A stretch of DNA of 64,000 nt. Origin: Spodoptera frugiperda. Its lineage: Eukaryota; Arthropoda; Insecta; Lepidoptera; Noctuidae. Position 1 is the first letter of the stretch, and every line of letters begins with the position of its first letter. Below the pieces are notes generated by a model. That model had not been told where the DNA came from and did no database searches. It was given only the letters and a program-made list of their open reading frames with translations. Both the position numbers and the translations under genes were made by a program. The DNA is taken from positions 3,835,501 through 3,899,500 of the forward strand of contig NC_064237.1 in NCBI RefSeq assembly GCF_023101765.2, in the 5' to 3' direction. Below, piece after piece: positions 52,901 to 64,000 of this stretch.

Positions 52901-55543
52901 ATAATGGATATAGAAAATAAACAAATAAGAATAATAATTACAAATCTAACAGAAAATGTAGATAATAATATCACAGTTTACATAAACGTGATGTGAACAC
53001 GTTCTAAAGTTTGTAATCAATAAGAAAGTAAATATTAGTTACAAAGTACATATTAAATAACTAATGTTAATGTAATGCAGTCCAAAGACTAGGTACCTAT
53101 AACGACAATGTTTAAAATTACGCAATAACTACACACGGACAGATAAATCGATAGAAACATCAGTTTACTCATTCCAAGAAGGATCGTGCGACCTTTTTAT
53201 CAATAGGTACTTAACACTTTATCAACGTATTTAGAATAGTTATTAACCCACTATTTTTTGTCTCTAACGCTTTGATAACGAGCTTCCATACCGCTTCACG
53301 AATTTATAAATATATTTATGAAATAAAGAACCAATTTTACTGCTTTTTAAAAGGCAGCAAAGTTGGTCCTTTTGTCAGCAAAGGACCAAATAGAATATCT
53401 TACCTTTAGGTACACTTTGCTTGGTTTGCGAATAAAACATGAGGTACAGGCCAGAGAAAGGTGCATCTCTGGCGAGGGTTGGGCCCAGGCCACAGGAAAG
53501 GCCCCGGATGCCTTCCGCTTTGTAAATGGCCTTCAGAGCACCACCCAAGCTGTTGTATTTGTACACCCCAGATTCATATCTGAGGAAAAAATACGAAATA
53601 ATATTATTTAGATGTTACTTAATTACTAATTAATAGTTCTTAGTCGATAGAGACAGTTGAGTTACATCATATACTTATGTTTGTATATTTTAACATTTTG
53701 CGGACCTAAGGTGAATAGTCTACTGAATCAGCATAAAGAGACAACAGCGCAGTAACCACGACTGCGCCGTAACCTCGCATTACCATAGCTATTGTCACAG
53801 TCACAGTTGACCTGACCACGCGTGCTATAACGTGTAGCATTTAATCAGGTACCTACTCAATCGAAGACAACGAACGGATAATTATTCAGACGCTGCTTAC
53901 TGATTAAAAAGTGCTCAATAATGAAGGTGGGCTCACAAATATCTTTGATATGACGACACAGACCAACCTTTCGATTGTAATCGGTAATTATCCGCGTCAT
54001 GGAACAAACCTATTCAAAGGTAATTGGAACATTTTTCGCTTTACATTTTTAATGATAATGTAGCGTGGCATGGATACTGATAAACTACTCGTTCGCTTTT
54101 ATTGCCAGTATCCATAGCGATTATATTATTATTTTGTTTCATTGTTGCTTCTTATCAGCTTTTAAGTTAAGAAATTAATGTCTTTTTTTTATCTCAGCGT
54201 CTAAGTACTTGGGCCTGAGGTAAAGAGGTCGTTTAATACAGTGTCAAGATAAACTCACCTAGTTTTGATCACAGTAATAGGTATCAAAGTCACGCCACTC
54301 ATGGTTCTTGCAACGACCCCCAACATGATTGCTTCCAAAGCGCCCAAGTCGCCCTTCGTTTTGCCCATCTTGGCTTTCAACCAGTGCAGAGAGGAGAAGT
54401 AGATTCCCACGCCGGGAACGCAGCGAGCTATGGAAGGAACCATGCCCCTCCATAGTCCCACAATTTGTTCCTGACGAATGATGTTCGTGAAGATCGTCAT
54501 CATCCCGGGTTGGATTCGGCTACTGTGAAACAAAAAAATAAATATTATAATGGCATCTTAAATATGTAAAACAAGATTACCAAAGGAGTACCACAGGGAA
54601 CACCTTAGGGCCAATGCAATGTATATAGAACATTTTATGGCATCTTAAAGTACCAGTTTATCACTGAAAGTCAGACTTATGCGCAGTTTTTAACTGATAA
54701 TCTTTATGGTTGACTGAAAGTGAAGAGTAAACAAAACCATTTGTTTATCATCGATTTATTGCTAACTAAGACCAACATGTCGTATGTTTCAATATCGCCG
54801 TTCTGCACGCGCCTGGGTCGCAACAATGCGCCCCTAGTAATAGTCATTTAAGAGAAATAAGATAACAAGAGACTTCACTAATTAAAATCTGAATCATTTC
54901 AAATATTGCTTGTTTAATTATGAATAATAATAAATTATAAACAAGCAGATAAATTATTTTAAACTGACGTTAATATTTGTGAATATTGAACACGGAAAAT
55001 GATAATAGGTCATTAGCAGTTTAGGGAAGCGTGTAATATCGCAAACAGACGATCAGCAGACACTCCCAATGTCAATGTTAAGGATATAGCCCGCGTTAGT
55101 AATAATTACTCGATAATTATCTCATATTGTAGGCAGAGGCGCGCCAGAGTAGCATTTACAAAACAAATTAATATAAGCTTAATCAGTCGTTGGCTCGTAC
55201 CTACCTACACTTTGTTTCGTAGCAACAAGATAATTTTGTTCAAATACTGTCTGTTGTAATCTAGTTAATTGTCAAGTTGTTTTTCTATTCGTCAGTGATT
55301 ATTATTTGTTGCTATATGACAGTCTTTTACTTGTTGTTAAGCGGGGAGGTACCTAAATGTTAATACATACAAAGTTTACAAAGATCTACACAACGAAGAT
55401 GTGACTTACTTGACAGTCGCCGCAACAACATGTTGAGATGGGTTCTGTAGACGAGTCTTCACCAAGTCAAGCGGCTGGAACAGTACAGCGCTGAAGGTAC
55501 CGGAGAAGGAACCGGCGAGGAACGCCTTGAACACCGGGTGGTA
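49925..55543 (-). CDS. SLC25A38: Mitochondrial glycine carrier SLC25A38, five core coding exons
   Basis: In transcript order the exons are 55543-55410, 54522-54259, 53579-53404, 51834-51665 and 50044-49925 (TGA at 49927-49925). They join in frame at GT-AG borders into 287 residues, counting from the first codon of exon 55543. The three mitochondrial-carrier repeats carry PLDLVK (24-29), PITVIK (126-131) and PADVLK (221-226). The Thr in the second motif, with the following KTRYESG, is characteristic of SLC25A38, as are RCVPGVGIYF, LARDAPFSGLYLMFYSQT and the tail RRTLMAAMAWTVFEE. The family is known as the inner-membrane glycine importer feeding 5-aminolevulinate and heme synthesis (Hem25 in yeast); vertebrate members are ~304 residues. 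Only the N-terminal leader is missing here. The first intron is phase 0, and three possible leader exons are listed separately. The gene converges on CANT1, with a gap of a few hundred bases. Confidence 0.96.
50045..55409 (-). other. SLC25A38 introns
   Basis: Introns are 50045-51664, 51835-53403, 53580-54258 and 54523-55409. Apart from the short repeat at 54.8 kb and a GCGCAGT / ACTGCGC inverted pair near 53747-53767 they hold nothing I recognise. Confidence 0.8.
54801..54840. repeat. Short dispersed repeat shared with 31.0 kb, in SLC25A38 intron
   Basis: TTCTGCACGCGCCTGGGTCG and AACAATGCGCCCC resemble the 30.96 kb copy. Confidence 0.45.
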
Positions 55544-55682
55544 CTGTGAACATAAACATTATCTCTATTAACATTATAGCTTCGAACAGTCAGAAGAAAA
55601 CGATAAACTTTGATCCTCCCACGAGTCTTGGATGAGTTAACTTCGTGATAAAATGAGACTTTAACAGAGTTTTAAAACTTAC

Positions 55683-55700
55683 GTTTGCCACAATATCCAT
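55683..55700 (-). CDS. Third candidate first coding exon of SLC25A38
   Basis: ATG at 55700-55698 starts six codons (MDIVAN) followed by a GTAAGT donor, again in phase 0 to the exon at 55543; the protein would be 293 residues. The bases just before it also resemble an acceptor (AACTCAG), so this may be a chance or non-coding exon. Confidence 0.25.
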
Positions 55701-56606
55701 TCTGAGTTACAGTCAAATCCTTTTTGGTTGACTAGAAAATATCCTTTGTCAGGTGATATCTTTAGAATATACTCCAAACTTGTAGTATTCAAAGTGATAT
55801 AGCCAATGACAGAGATAACTTTTGAGTCGATAGAATTTCAGGTAAAAACCTAAATCGTATCCGAGTAGTCTGAGTAGTAGATAGGGTTGATACGGTACAT
55901 CAGAACAATGGTCATTTTTTGCAACACCTCGCTCGAAAAATGCATGTATGCTTGTGCCACTGCGAATTTTAAAAGAGACAGAGCCAACGCTTGAGTTGCG
56001 TTCACAGAGAGTTTGTAGCACTTTCAAGTCCACTTTCAGAGACACTTGATTAACTTAATTAGGAGAAAGAAAATCACGGTCGACGAACTTAGCCATGAGG
56101 AATATTAAAACTGAACAAAATTAAAACAGTAACGATATAAACAACAACTAAATTTCGCGGACTGAGGTAAACGAAGCTTAATGATGCGTTGAACGTGCAC
56201 ACTGGTAGGTAGACGTACGGACACTGAACGAATATACTGCGGGGCGATAATAAGCGATCATTTATATGAGTCGTTATCAGCGGCAGACGAGGGACGTAGG
56301 CATCGCGGGTGAGCGAGGTGGAAGGTCGCGATCGACACCCCACATGATAATAAGTATCCGTGCCTACTGACTAGGGGGTAATGAGAAGCTGCGATAGTGT
56401 AGGGTCGCCAACTATAAGCAGGATACTGTAATTTTCGACATAGTTAAGTCAGTCAAAAATATTTATATCTTGAATTTACTGGATATTGTCACAAACGTTA
56501 ATATGGTAACACATTACATAAAACTATTCCATATTGCCATGGTGGGCCTATACACCTATAAAAGTTTTAAGCAAAACAAATAAATGAAGAAAAACCGAAA
56601 ACTCAC

Positions 56607-56648
56607 GGAGACAAAATCGCCGAAAGTAGCGTTCAAATTGTTAACCAT
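56607..56648 (-). CDS. Alternative first coding exon of SLC25A38
   Basis: ATG at 56648-56646 begins 14 codons (MVNNLNATFGDFVS) ending in phase 0 at a GTGAGT donor. Splicing to 55543 would give 301 residues. A TATA box and initiator-like site sit at suitable spacing upstream. The frame is also open upstream of the ATG, so the open length alone is weak evidence. Confidence 0.35.
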
Positions 56649-56696
56649 CACAAAACACACTACAATGTAACAGTAACGCACATAAACAGAAATAAC

Positions 56697-56728
56697 TGCG
56701 AACACATGGACGCCGGCCCATTTATATA
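56697..56728 (-). promoter_or_regulatory. TATA box plus initiator upstream of the 56.6 kb leader exon
   Basis: On the minus strand TATATAAA occupies 56728-56721. Counting from its first T, the A of GCAGTT falls 31 bases downstream at 56697, the spacing expected between a TATA box and an arthropod CAGT initiator. A 48-base leader with one tiny upstream ORF then reaches the ATG at 56648. TATA-like strings are common in AT-rich DNA, so this is a prediction. Confidence 0.4.
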
Positions 56729-57992
56729 CATTTTGTAGGTATGAACTAATAAAAAGAGGCGTGCAATAATTATCAAAGTGACATTACTATAGATAATTAT
56801 CTTGAGTACGTATTTATAGCTCGTGCGTACATACATGAAAAACAAGTAACTACGTAACATTCGTATATTATTTATTTATGATAACTTCAAGTTAATGTGG
56901 GGTCTTATAACTTCTGGTATGAATTGCGGTTATCAGAACAGAAGTCGACTCTAAGGACCACAACTGATAATGAAATAAAAAAAATCTATTTTTTTAAGGG
57001 GAAAGTCATGTTATCTTTTCGTGTGAAAAATTTACTAAGTTTTTCACACGGTTTTGTCCAAATCACATTGCATGTTTTACTTCTCAATTTCGAATGGTGA
57101 TAATAAATTAAATATGATCACTTCATACAATAATTTATGATTATTCTAATACTAACTATTTACAGATCAAAACGTATTTCAGCATTATTACGCACAAGAA
57201 ATTAAAAAAGAAAATAGGAACTAGGTTTTGAATGTGTAACAACATTGTCATTAGAGTTGAATGGACCTAGAATTTAAATACATTAGTGTAATGTAAGTCA
57301 AGCGAATCCAGAATTAGTTCAAAGGTGGGCAATATGCAATTCAGTGCAACAAATGCATCAAGCTTGTTTAAATCTAGTTAGTGACTGGTGTTCCTCAAGG
57401 AAGTATTTTAGGTCCGGCATACATTTTGTACTTTGGTTTGTTTGTTTCTTTAATCAAGTACTTACATTAATTTCATTTCTATTTTACATTACCTTGCTAA
57501 TAATAATTATTTATTTCAGAAAAATTATGTGTTTGTAATGATTATTATTATATTAGTAGAATAATTATATTTCATCTTGTGATAAGCTTTTTATGAAGGT
57601 TCTTTTCCAGAAAGATAAACATAATTTTGCCTTGTGAAGTGACTAATTCAAGTTACATTATGTCGTGTTTTAGTGACCGATACCACAGTGTATAAATTGA
57701 ATAAATACCTAACATTTTAATTTGTTTTATGTTGAATACATACAATAGGTATAACTACAAGTTGTGTTTGACAACAGTAATATAATGGTTTAAATGTCAG
57801 GTAATGCACAATAGGTATTTTGGTTATAAGCCAGTTAATGTGTTTATTAAAAAAATCTATTATAATAAAAAAAAATATTAAGCACTTAAATAATATTAAA
57901 ACACAACATCCCTGTATCTTGCAGACAATTAAGCTCTTGTTTAAATATGGGCTGATAGTGAAATCATCCAAATGGTCTAAACAAATAAAGAC

Positions 57993-58063
57993 GGGAGATC
58001 AAGGGTCAGGCGCATGACACTCCGTCCATTGTTCTTATCAGATTGGGAGCCAATATAGGCCTT
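57993..58063 (-). other. Open segment resembling the 59.2 kb exon
   Basis: After a weak acceptor (CTTACTGTAAAG) a frame of 27 codons begins AYIGSQSDKNNGRSV and ends at TAG; AATAAA on the minus strand follows at 57848-57843. It shares the words AATGGAYGG and TGCGCCTGACC, in the same order, with the exon at 59277-59197. It may be an alternative terminal exon or a decayed duplicate of that exon. Confidence 0.25.
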
Positions 58064-59196
58064 TACAGTAAGATACTACCACAAGTATTAATTCAATTAT
58101 TATTATTAGGTACATAAATTTTTTTTTCTCAGCTAACCATTACTACTTTTCTATATTTATTCAATTTCTGACTTTCCTACTCAGAGTAATTTGTTTTCAG
58201 AACAAAATTGTTACTAAGGAATAATTTAAGTGATCATTAGATGTCTCTAAGTATAGCAGCTAGTCAATTTTATAGTGGAAGGCCGTCAATGAATAGAGAG
58301 TGTAATTGTTAACCATGTTTAACATATTAATGTTTTTTGTTATCTATAATTATTATGTTGACCAGTCGATAAGAACTTATGTTATTAAATTTCCATAATG
58401 TTTGTCCATCATATGTAATGAAAGAGCATAGTGTATGTTTATGGAATATTAAGTTTATGAATAAGTAGGTGTTCAGTTGTTCACTATTGACAACATATTT
58501 AATAGAATAAACTTATGTAATAGGTAAGATATTATATTATTACTATTTCCGTAGATGACATATACCAAAACTATTACGATATTGAGTTAAATACTACAAA
58601 GATTTGCTGGTTTCGAATATGGTATAACTCAATACCTCAACAAATTGCTTATATCTATAACCTTTGTACTATTGACATAATCAATACTTACTATTAGATA
58701 TTATTTCAGACAGTAATTAGCTCAAAAATAACCCAAGATTAAAGATTAATTCCATGTTCATTACAATATAGATATGTCAATTAATCACGATTATAGTCTG
58801 GACTTTCTTCATTAGTTTTAGTGAATAGATAATACAATCAAACTGTCTCGGCTCAAAGTAGTGAATGGAATTATGACTAACTACTTAGGTAGTTTATAAT
58901 TATAATTAGAGCTTAGAGAATTCTCATACCAGATAAACATAATTATTTAAGAACCTAAACCTTTAAGAGCCCTTGATGTATTTCAATAATTGGGTATTCT
59001 CTCTATCTGTGATGAAAAAAATCCTATCGGTTTCATACATTTGTACTTCTGGCCAAGTTTCTTTATAATCGGCTTAATTACTGCAAAACAGTCATATTAT
59101 ATAAACAAATTAAAGAAAAATAATCTACTTGGTCCTGATAAGGTCATAGAGGACGCATTATCGAAGAGACAAACAACTCGGCAGGGGGCCACTTAC

Positions 59197-59277
59197 GTCC
59201 TTATCACTCGAGTTCTTCAGGTCAGGCGCAGTGTCGATCGCCCATCCATTAGAAAACGTCGATGACGATTGCGACAT
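59197..59277 (-). CDS. Preferred first coding exon of SLC25A38 (provisional)
   Basis: ATG at 59277-59275 opens 27 codons (starting MSQSSSTFSNGWAID, ending NSSDKD) and runs in phase 0 into a consensus GTAAGT donor at 59196-59191. A TAA lies two codons upstream in frame. The 81 bases are markedly richer in G+C than the flanks, especially at third positions, as in the known exons. The next secure minus-strand exon (55543) needs a phase-0 leader, and this one would give a 314-residue protein, near the family length. It could instead start a separate short gene using the open segment at 58063-57993. Confidence 0.5.
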
Positions 59278-61601
59278 ATTTATTTACCAATTATAATTAA
59301 AGTATTACGCCGTAACCTCACAAACATTTTAACGTGTTTTGGCGCTTAGATAAAAGCTTGTGCAACGCTAGTACAATTGTTTGCTAATAATTTTAAGGTG
59401 ACTAATCATTATTAATAACATAGATTATCAACTGATAACATTAATTTTAAGGTAAAGACAAGATCTAGAAATCTTTTATCATGTTTACAGCACTCGGAAT
59501 AAATCTAGTCTGTTCTCTATTTGAAATTTGAAGAAAAGTCAGAAACAGCTGTTTATATCTATATTTCAGCCAATGGTAATGATTGTAGCTCGTTTTCAGA
59601 CGTATGCCAATATGCCTTTTCGGCATAAATTGTAACAGAAAACTGACTCAGCAAAGTGACATTTTGGCATTTTGATCAAAATGAAATATCGTCATGAATT
59701 TTAATATTTCGTTCAAAAATAAGGATATGATTTTTTTATTTTCTTTATTTAACTATGAAAAATATGTAAATCAAAACATGAACTTTGCAATTGTAATAAT
59801 TCATTCAATATAAGAAAAGAAGAATATAAACCTAGTAATTTTGTTACCTAGTTAGAGTAATGTTGTTACCGAACCGACCGAAAATGATGGCTTGCAATTA
59901 AGTACGCTGAGGATTTTAGATAGGTACCCTAGACTTAGACAAAAGGTTTGTTATGAATGATATTGAAAGGATAAGCTAGGAGTGCGCACGCTTGGGCAAG
60001 TCGCAGACGCAGCGTTGGGCGGGCCCTTACAAGCGTCTGATGCATACAAGTGCATCGACCAAATAGGCCATACCCACTTAGAAAAGAGCTAAATTAAAAA
60101 CACTCTCATTCGCAGAGAATGCATGAAGAGATTGATGAATGTAGGTGAAGCGAAAGAAATCAGAATAAGCCAGAATCGTGTCCATTTGGCTCTCCCGTTT
60201 GTCCGTCTCCGTGACGCAGATGGATGAGAGAGAGAAGTGACGATATGGTATGTATACATAATTACTGACCCGGCCATGACCCCTTTGTGGCCATTTGGGC
60301 CTTCAAATATTTATAACTAGGCATGGACAAATAAATTACTCTGTGATGACAATATTTAAAATATTGAATATTGGAGATACTGATACCGTTGGCAGCTTTG
60401 ATGTGTCAAACTTCACTTCGATGCAACAAGTCATTTTTTTTAGTTGAGGGTGAAATTGTTAAGATCTTAACAAAAAGGCTAAGGCGAGCGGGTGAGGATT
60501 TGGGTTTTTATTTTTTAAATCTTTGCTTTTTGTTTGGATGTTTATGTACTACATGAAGAATATATTGCTAAGTGGAACATTTTGTCGCCATATGTTTCTG
60601 AAGTGAGGTTATTAGAGGTGGCCACTAATAGGCCGAAAATTATGAATTACCACTTGGCTGGCCAAAACGGGTGTACATAGATACCCCACAATTCTTCCCC
60701 TTTAATCGTGGCTTTTTTTCCTTGGCTTTACAATCAACAAATACATATTTTTCATTTTCAGAGATGCAATAAATTGCCTTCACACAAAGGGGAGGTCAGA
60801 TTAGCAACCAACGCATATAAATGTTGATTTCTTTATTTGTAAGTTAAATTCAAGTGAAGTAATAATATTTCATATTTTCCAAACTAAATAAAAATCATTG
60901 TTTGTAAAATGTCCAATTTAATTAATAAATTTTAATTACTTTTATAGTATATTTGATGGCCAGAACTGGCACACGACCGTGGCCAGAAATGGCACGAATC
61001 TGGCCAAAAATCCAAACTCTCTTCTTTTTTATACAGTTATTTTTCTATTGGACGTTCTTTAAAAAAAGGGTTTTCTTAGGCAAGGTTAATACATGAAGAC
61101 TTTTGACAAGATATGTTCGTGATACAAAAACTACAAGTTAAGAAAGCCTTCGATAAAATTCTTATGTGGCCACACCGGGTATTACGATATATGTAGGCAG
61201 ACAATAGGTAGACCACACAACGACATACCTACCTAATAGGTAAGTATTAAAATGGATTACTATAAAATAAAAACAAGTTCAAGAGTTAAGTACACACATT
61301 TATTTAAGCCTTGATAACGACTTACCTAAAAACAATAAAAATAATTAAATTATTCACTCTGTTACTTACCTAATTGCTTTTAGTATCGGAATATTTTGCG
61401 AGGGGTTATCATTCTGCCCTGTCTACAAAGAGAAGTCTTGATGATAACAGGCCGTTGGGGGTACACACGACTTGTGATGAGCAATGAGCATGAACATCAC
61501 GTGATATCTATAATAATTTGATTCTAAGCAAGTAGGTACGTAAGTACTGACCGTCTTTTTTATAAAAGTTAAAATTAACGCAGCAACACGCTTTCTTTAT
61601 A

Positions 61602-61822
61602 GAAGTCAAAGTCAAAATTATTGAATTTCAAATAAAGCGGTGGTGGTAAATGGGACCGGGCTTTTGAACGTAAGCAAATATTTATAATATGTATGTTCCC
61701 TACTAGTGAAGCTATTTGCTCCTTCCAAAGTGTAGACTCCTATGGAGAAGAACGAGCAAGAAACTCCATAGGTAGGTTACTCTTTTTCAATCAGGCTCAC
61801 AATACAAGTCTTGATTACCTAT
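61602..61822 (+). repeat. LINE-like 3' tail (family F)
   Basis: GTCAAAGTCAAAATTATTGA, CTTTTGAACGTAAGCAAATA, CCTATGGAGAAGAACGAGCA and AGAAACTCCATAGGTAGG match the 36.2 kb copy. Confidence 0.8.
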
Positions 61823-61860
61823 ATTGTTTAGTTGGTTCAATTTACGTCAGAAAGCGCAAA

Positions 61861-61884
61861 TAGAGAGAGAGAGAGTGAGAGGAG
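61861..61884. repeat. GA microsatellite
   Basis: AGAGAGAGAGAG with one GTGAGAGG interruption, directly after the family F tail. Confidence 0.85.
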
Positions 61885-62419
61885 ATGCACTTAATAATAC
61901 ATACCTAGGTACACCTATTAGAATATAATTTTATCTGTTAATACTGTTAGAAAAAATCTGGGGCGTCTTGTTCGTTTATCGCAATTGCAATCATCACAGA
62001 ATAAAGAACAGTCATTCAAACAACAAGATAGTCATGTTTTTTCCTTTAAAAATATCAGAAGGTACCTACCTACCTAATTACGATATTTTTGCTAAGTACC
62101 GTTTACCTTCAAATGTTAAGATAGTAAGATAAGACAAAGAAATAATTTCGTAAACAACGTTTTTACTGCGCATTTTTAATTCTCTTATGTAGGTTTAACT
62201 GCTACTCTAACCACGACAGGAGTATCTATATTGAACTCTATAAAAGTAGTAATATAATGAAATAAGCAGTAGGTAGTTACTGGATGGGACTGTCTTTGTT
62301 ACAGACAAAATTTATTAAGTATCGCCAGTGAGCCACTTGTCAAATAAATATGAGATCCAGTATCCAAAAGTCATCTACAGTCAAGTTATCATAATATATG
62401 CATGTATCTGATGACTACA

Positions 62420-62536
62420 GAGGAAGATCGAAAGGAGGCGGCAATGCTCTGATTGGCTAGTTTTAGTGAACCAAACAATCAGAGTGCCGAAAGCACTCTT
62501 GGATCAATCTCGTTAAATGTAAAACAAGCTCGTACT
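62420..62536. mobile_element. MITE, family A, left end decayed
   Basis: The right side (TCGTTAAATGTAAAACAAGC) and the CTCTGATTGGCTAG / AATCAGAGTGC core match the 27.8 kb copy; the left terminus is not recognisable. Confidence 0.7.
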
Positions 62537-62721
62537 AAGACATCGGAAGAGCAACAACCTGCCCTGCGCCTGAACATATTCACATAGCAATTTTTACAGC
62601 TTTGCAACTGTGCGTCTATTTTGTTAATAGTTAATCAAGAAAATTAAGAAATAATAAGGTAACGTCAACGTAACATTCTTTAGTAGGTAGTTTATCGTTT
62701 CGTCATTTACCTTTTTTATTT

Positions 62722-62822
62722 TTATTTTTTGAGGGGTAATATCATCCAATGACTTCTTCCGCCTTGGGTGAGGCGGCAGAGAGTGTCAGACTCGGGTTTG
62801 TTATTGTGGTTCCGCTGGACTG
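62722..62822 (-). repeat. Retroelement 3' end, family D, inverted copy
   Basis: On the plus strand it reads TTTTTTGAGGGGTAATATCA, then CCTTGGGTGAGGCGGCAGAG and AGTGTCAGACTCG, the reverse complement of the family tail. Confidence 0.7.
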
Positions 62823-62970
62823 ATGTTCCTTTAAATTTTTTGTATAAATATTAAATCTTATTGATGGATATTACATTGATTTTATTGTAAAACGTGATTA
62901 GTCCACGTTTCCTCGTTTCTCCATTGGAACTGACATTCACGTCCACTGTAAGTTTTACCATGACAAGTTA

Positions 62971-63382
62971 GGGCGCGTTCACATATAACGTCCGTTTTAC
63001 AGGTCCGTTTAAACGTGTGTGTTATTAGCGTATGTAGTTGTATGAGCCAGTACACACATAATACAGTATTCCGTATCCAGTAAAAAATACCGATTCGTCA
63101 AAATAACAGCAATCCGTTTTACGGGTCCGTTAAAACGTACCTATGTGTTATTAGCGTATGTAGTTGTATGAGCCAGTACACATATAATACAGTATTCCGT
63201 ATCCAATAAAAATACCGATTCGACAAAAATAGACGTTCTATGTGAACTCGCCCTGAATCACCTCCAGTAGCAACGGATCCGTTAAAAAGGATCCTATAAA
63301 TGCTGTGTGAATACTATCTCCAGTAGCGACGGATTCATTAAAACGGATCCTGTTAAAACGGACGTTATATGTGAACGCGCCC
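62971..63382. mobile_element. Harbinger-like MITE with internal duplication
   Basis: The ends are inverted repeats of about 29 bp starting GGGCGCGTTCACATATAACG, flanked by TTA at 62968-62970 and 63383-63385. A three-base TTA/TAA duplication with a GGG-starting terminus is typical of PIF/Harbinger. Inside, a unit of about 120 bp is present twice (from 62992 and from 63114), and a degraded copy of the terminus (TTCTATGTGAACTCGCCCT) lies near 63235-63253. No transposase is present. Confidence 0.88.
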
Positions 63383-64000
63383 TTAAGCGTAAATAGGTCA
63401 GCCAATTTTATTTAACACTTGTATCCTTTTCATATTTCTTAACGATAACACAGCAATCCAGGTTGTGTTGTTCTTTTCGAAGTACAGGTGAAACACCGTA
63501 CCTGTCTACTAAAGTGTAATAAATTATAGCTTATAACAATTATTCAAAACGTAGCTCAGGTAGGATTTAACATTGTAATTGAAACACGATTTAGTTTACT
63601 TAATTTTATTACTCTACGTACTTCCATACAGCACAGGAATGCTGTATGAAACTTACATAACTAGAATTACACGTCGTCGTCGAATATATACCGTAACTAT
63701 ATGAAAATATAGTATAGAATTGTTTATAAAATCATTAATCACAGTGTGTACTAACATTCTAAATATATATGGAATGATTAAATTTCAATATTTTAATAAA
63801 TAATAATAAAAATACAAGGAAACCCTGATTGTAAGTCGAAAGCCATACATACATATTTTGTTAGACACCTTTTAAAACATTACACATAGTCTCTCAACCC
63901 CCATGGAGTTCGAAGGCACAAGTATTACTATAACAGAATTTGTAATTCTAATAATTGTACTGTTTTAATAACATTTTATTACAAGAAAATTGTGTGTTCG

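Larger units (their letters stand above)
59278..62419. other. No gene supported
   Basis: Contains a G+C-rich block at 59975-60075 with the hairpin GATGCA / TGCATC, a cluster of TGGCCA motifs between 60.25 and 61.2 kb, and the family F tail at 61.6-61.8 kb. No exon with splice support. Confidence 0.45.

Noticed and set aside
55749..56045. 98-codon minus-strand frame just upstream of the SLC25A38 core
   Set aside because: It does not continue in frame into the carrier and lacks a usable donor; more likely intron or 5' flanking DNA.

Overview
This window is nuclear DNA from a moth or butterfly, most likely a noctuid-type moth. It is AT-rich, its genes are split by GT-AG introns, and it carries dispersed repeats of kinds I know from Lepidoptera: a tRNA-derived SINE read on the minus strand at about 26.75-27.02 kb, LINE 3' ends with the CCACTGCTG / AGGCCTC signature, LINE-like tails ending in a GAAGAACGAGCAAGAAACTC motif, and many short inverted-repeat elements (MITEs). 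Species and repeat-family names cannot be fixed without a search.

Only two protein-coding genes are well supported, and they converge tail to tail near 49.1-49.9 kb. On the plus strand, four exons between 45607 and 49105 join in phase 0 into a 395-residue calcium-activated nucleotidase (CANT1, apyrase family), a Golgi/ER type II membrane enzyme that removes nucleoside diphosphates made by glycosyltransferases. On the minus strand, five core exons between 55543 and 49925 encode a mitochondrial carrier of the SLC25A38 type (glycine import for heme synthesis). Its N-terminal exon is uncertain: three ATG-to-donor segments upstream (59277-59197, 56648-56607, 55700-55683) all splice in phase 0 to the first core exon. 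The 59.2 kb exon is preferred on length and composition; the 56.6 kb one sits behind a well-spaced TATA/initiator pair.

A third, unrecognised gene is suggested by a minus-strand exon at 41119-40924. It has a strong acceptor, encodes a basic stretch followed by one transmembrane segment, and may be preceded by a small phase-compatible exon at 43208-43167.

Region by region: 1-12.7 kb is mostly single-copy AT-rich DNA without a supported gene. 12.7-23.5 kb is poor in recognisable transposons but has several CpG-rich patches, strongest at 20.8-21.3 and 22.2-22.4 kb, and may be regulatory or intronic to a gene outside the window. 23.5-28.1 kb is a repeat cluster. 32.17-33.31 kb is the most unusual structure: about 43 copies of a 16-bp unit bounded by 41-bp inverted repeats, with a complete 138-bp MITE inserted into the array. 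33.3-45.6 kb is a repeat-rich gene desert apart from the orphan exon, and includes a short interstitial TTAGG telomere-type array at 44.1 kb. 57-64 kb holds the possible SLC25A38 leader and, at the right end, several transposon fragments including a 412-bp Harbinger-like MITE with an intact TTA target-site duplication.

No prokaryotic-type system, CRISPR array, rRNA or convincing tRNA gene was seen.
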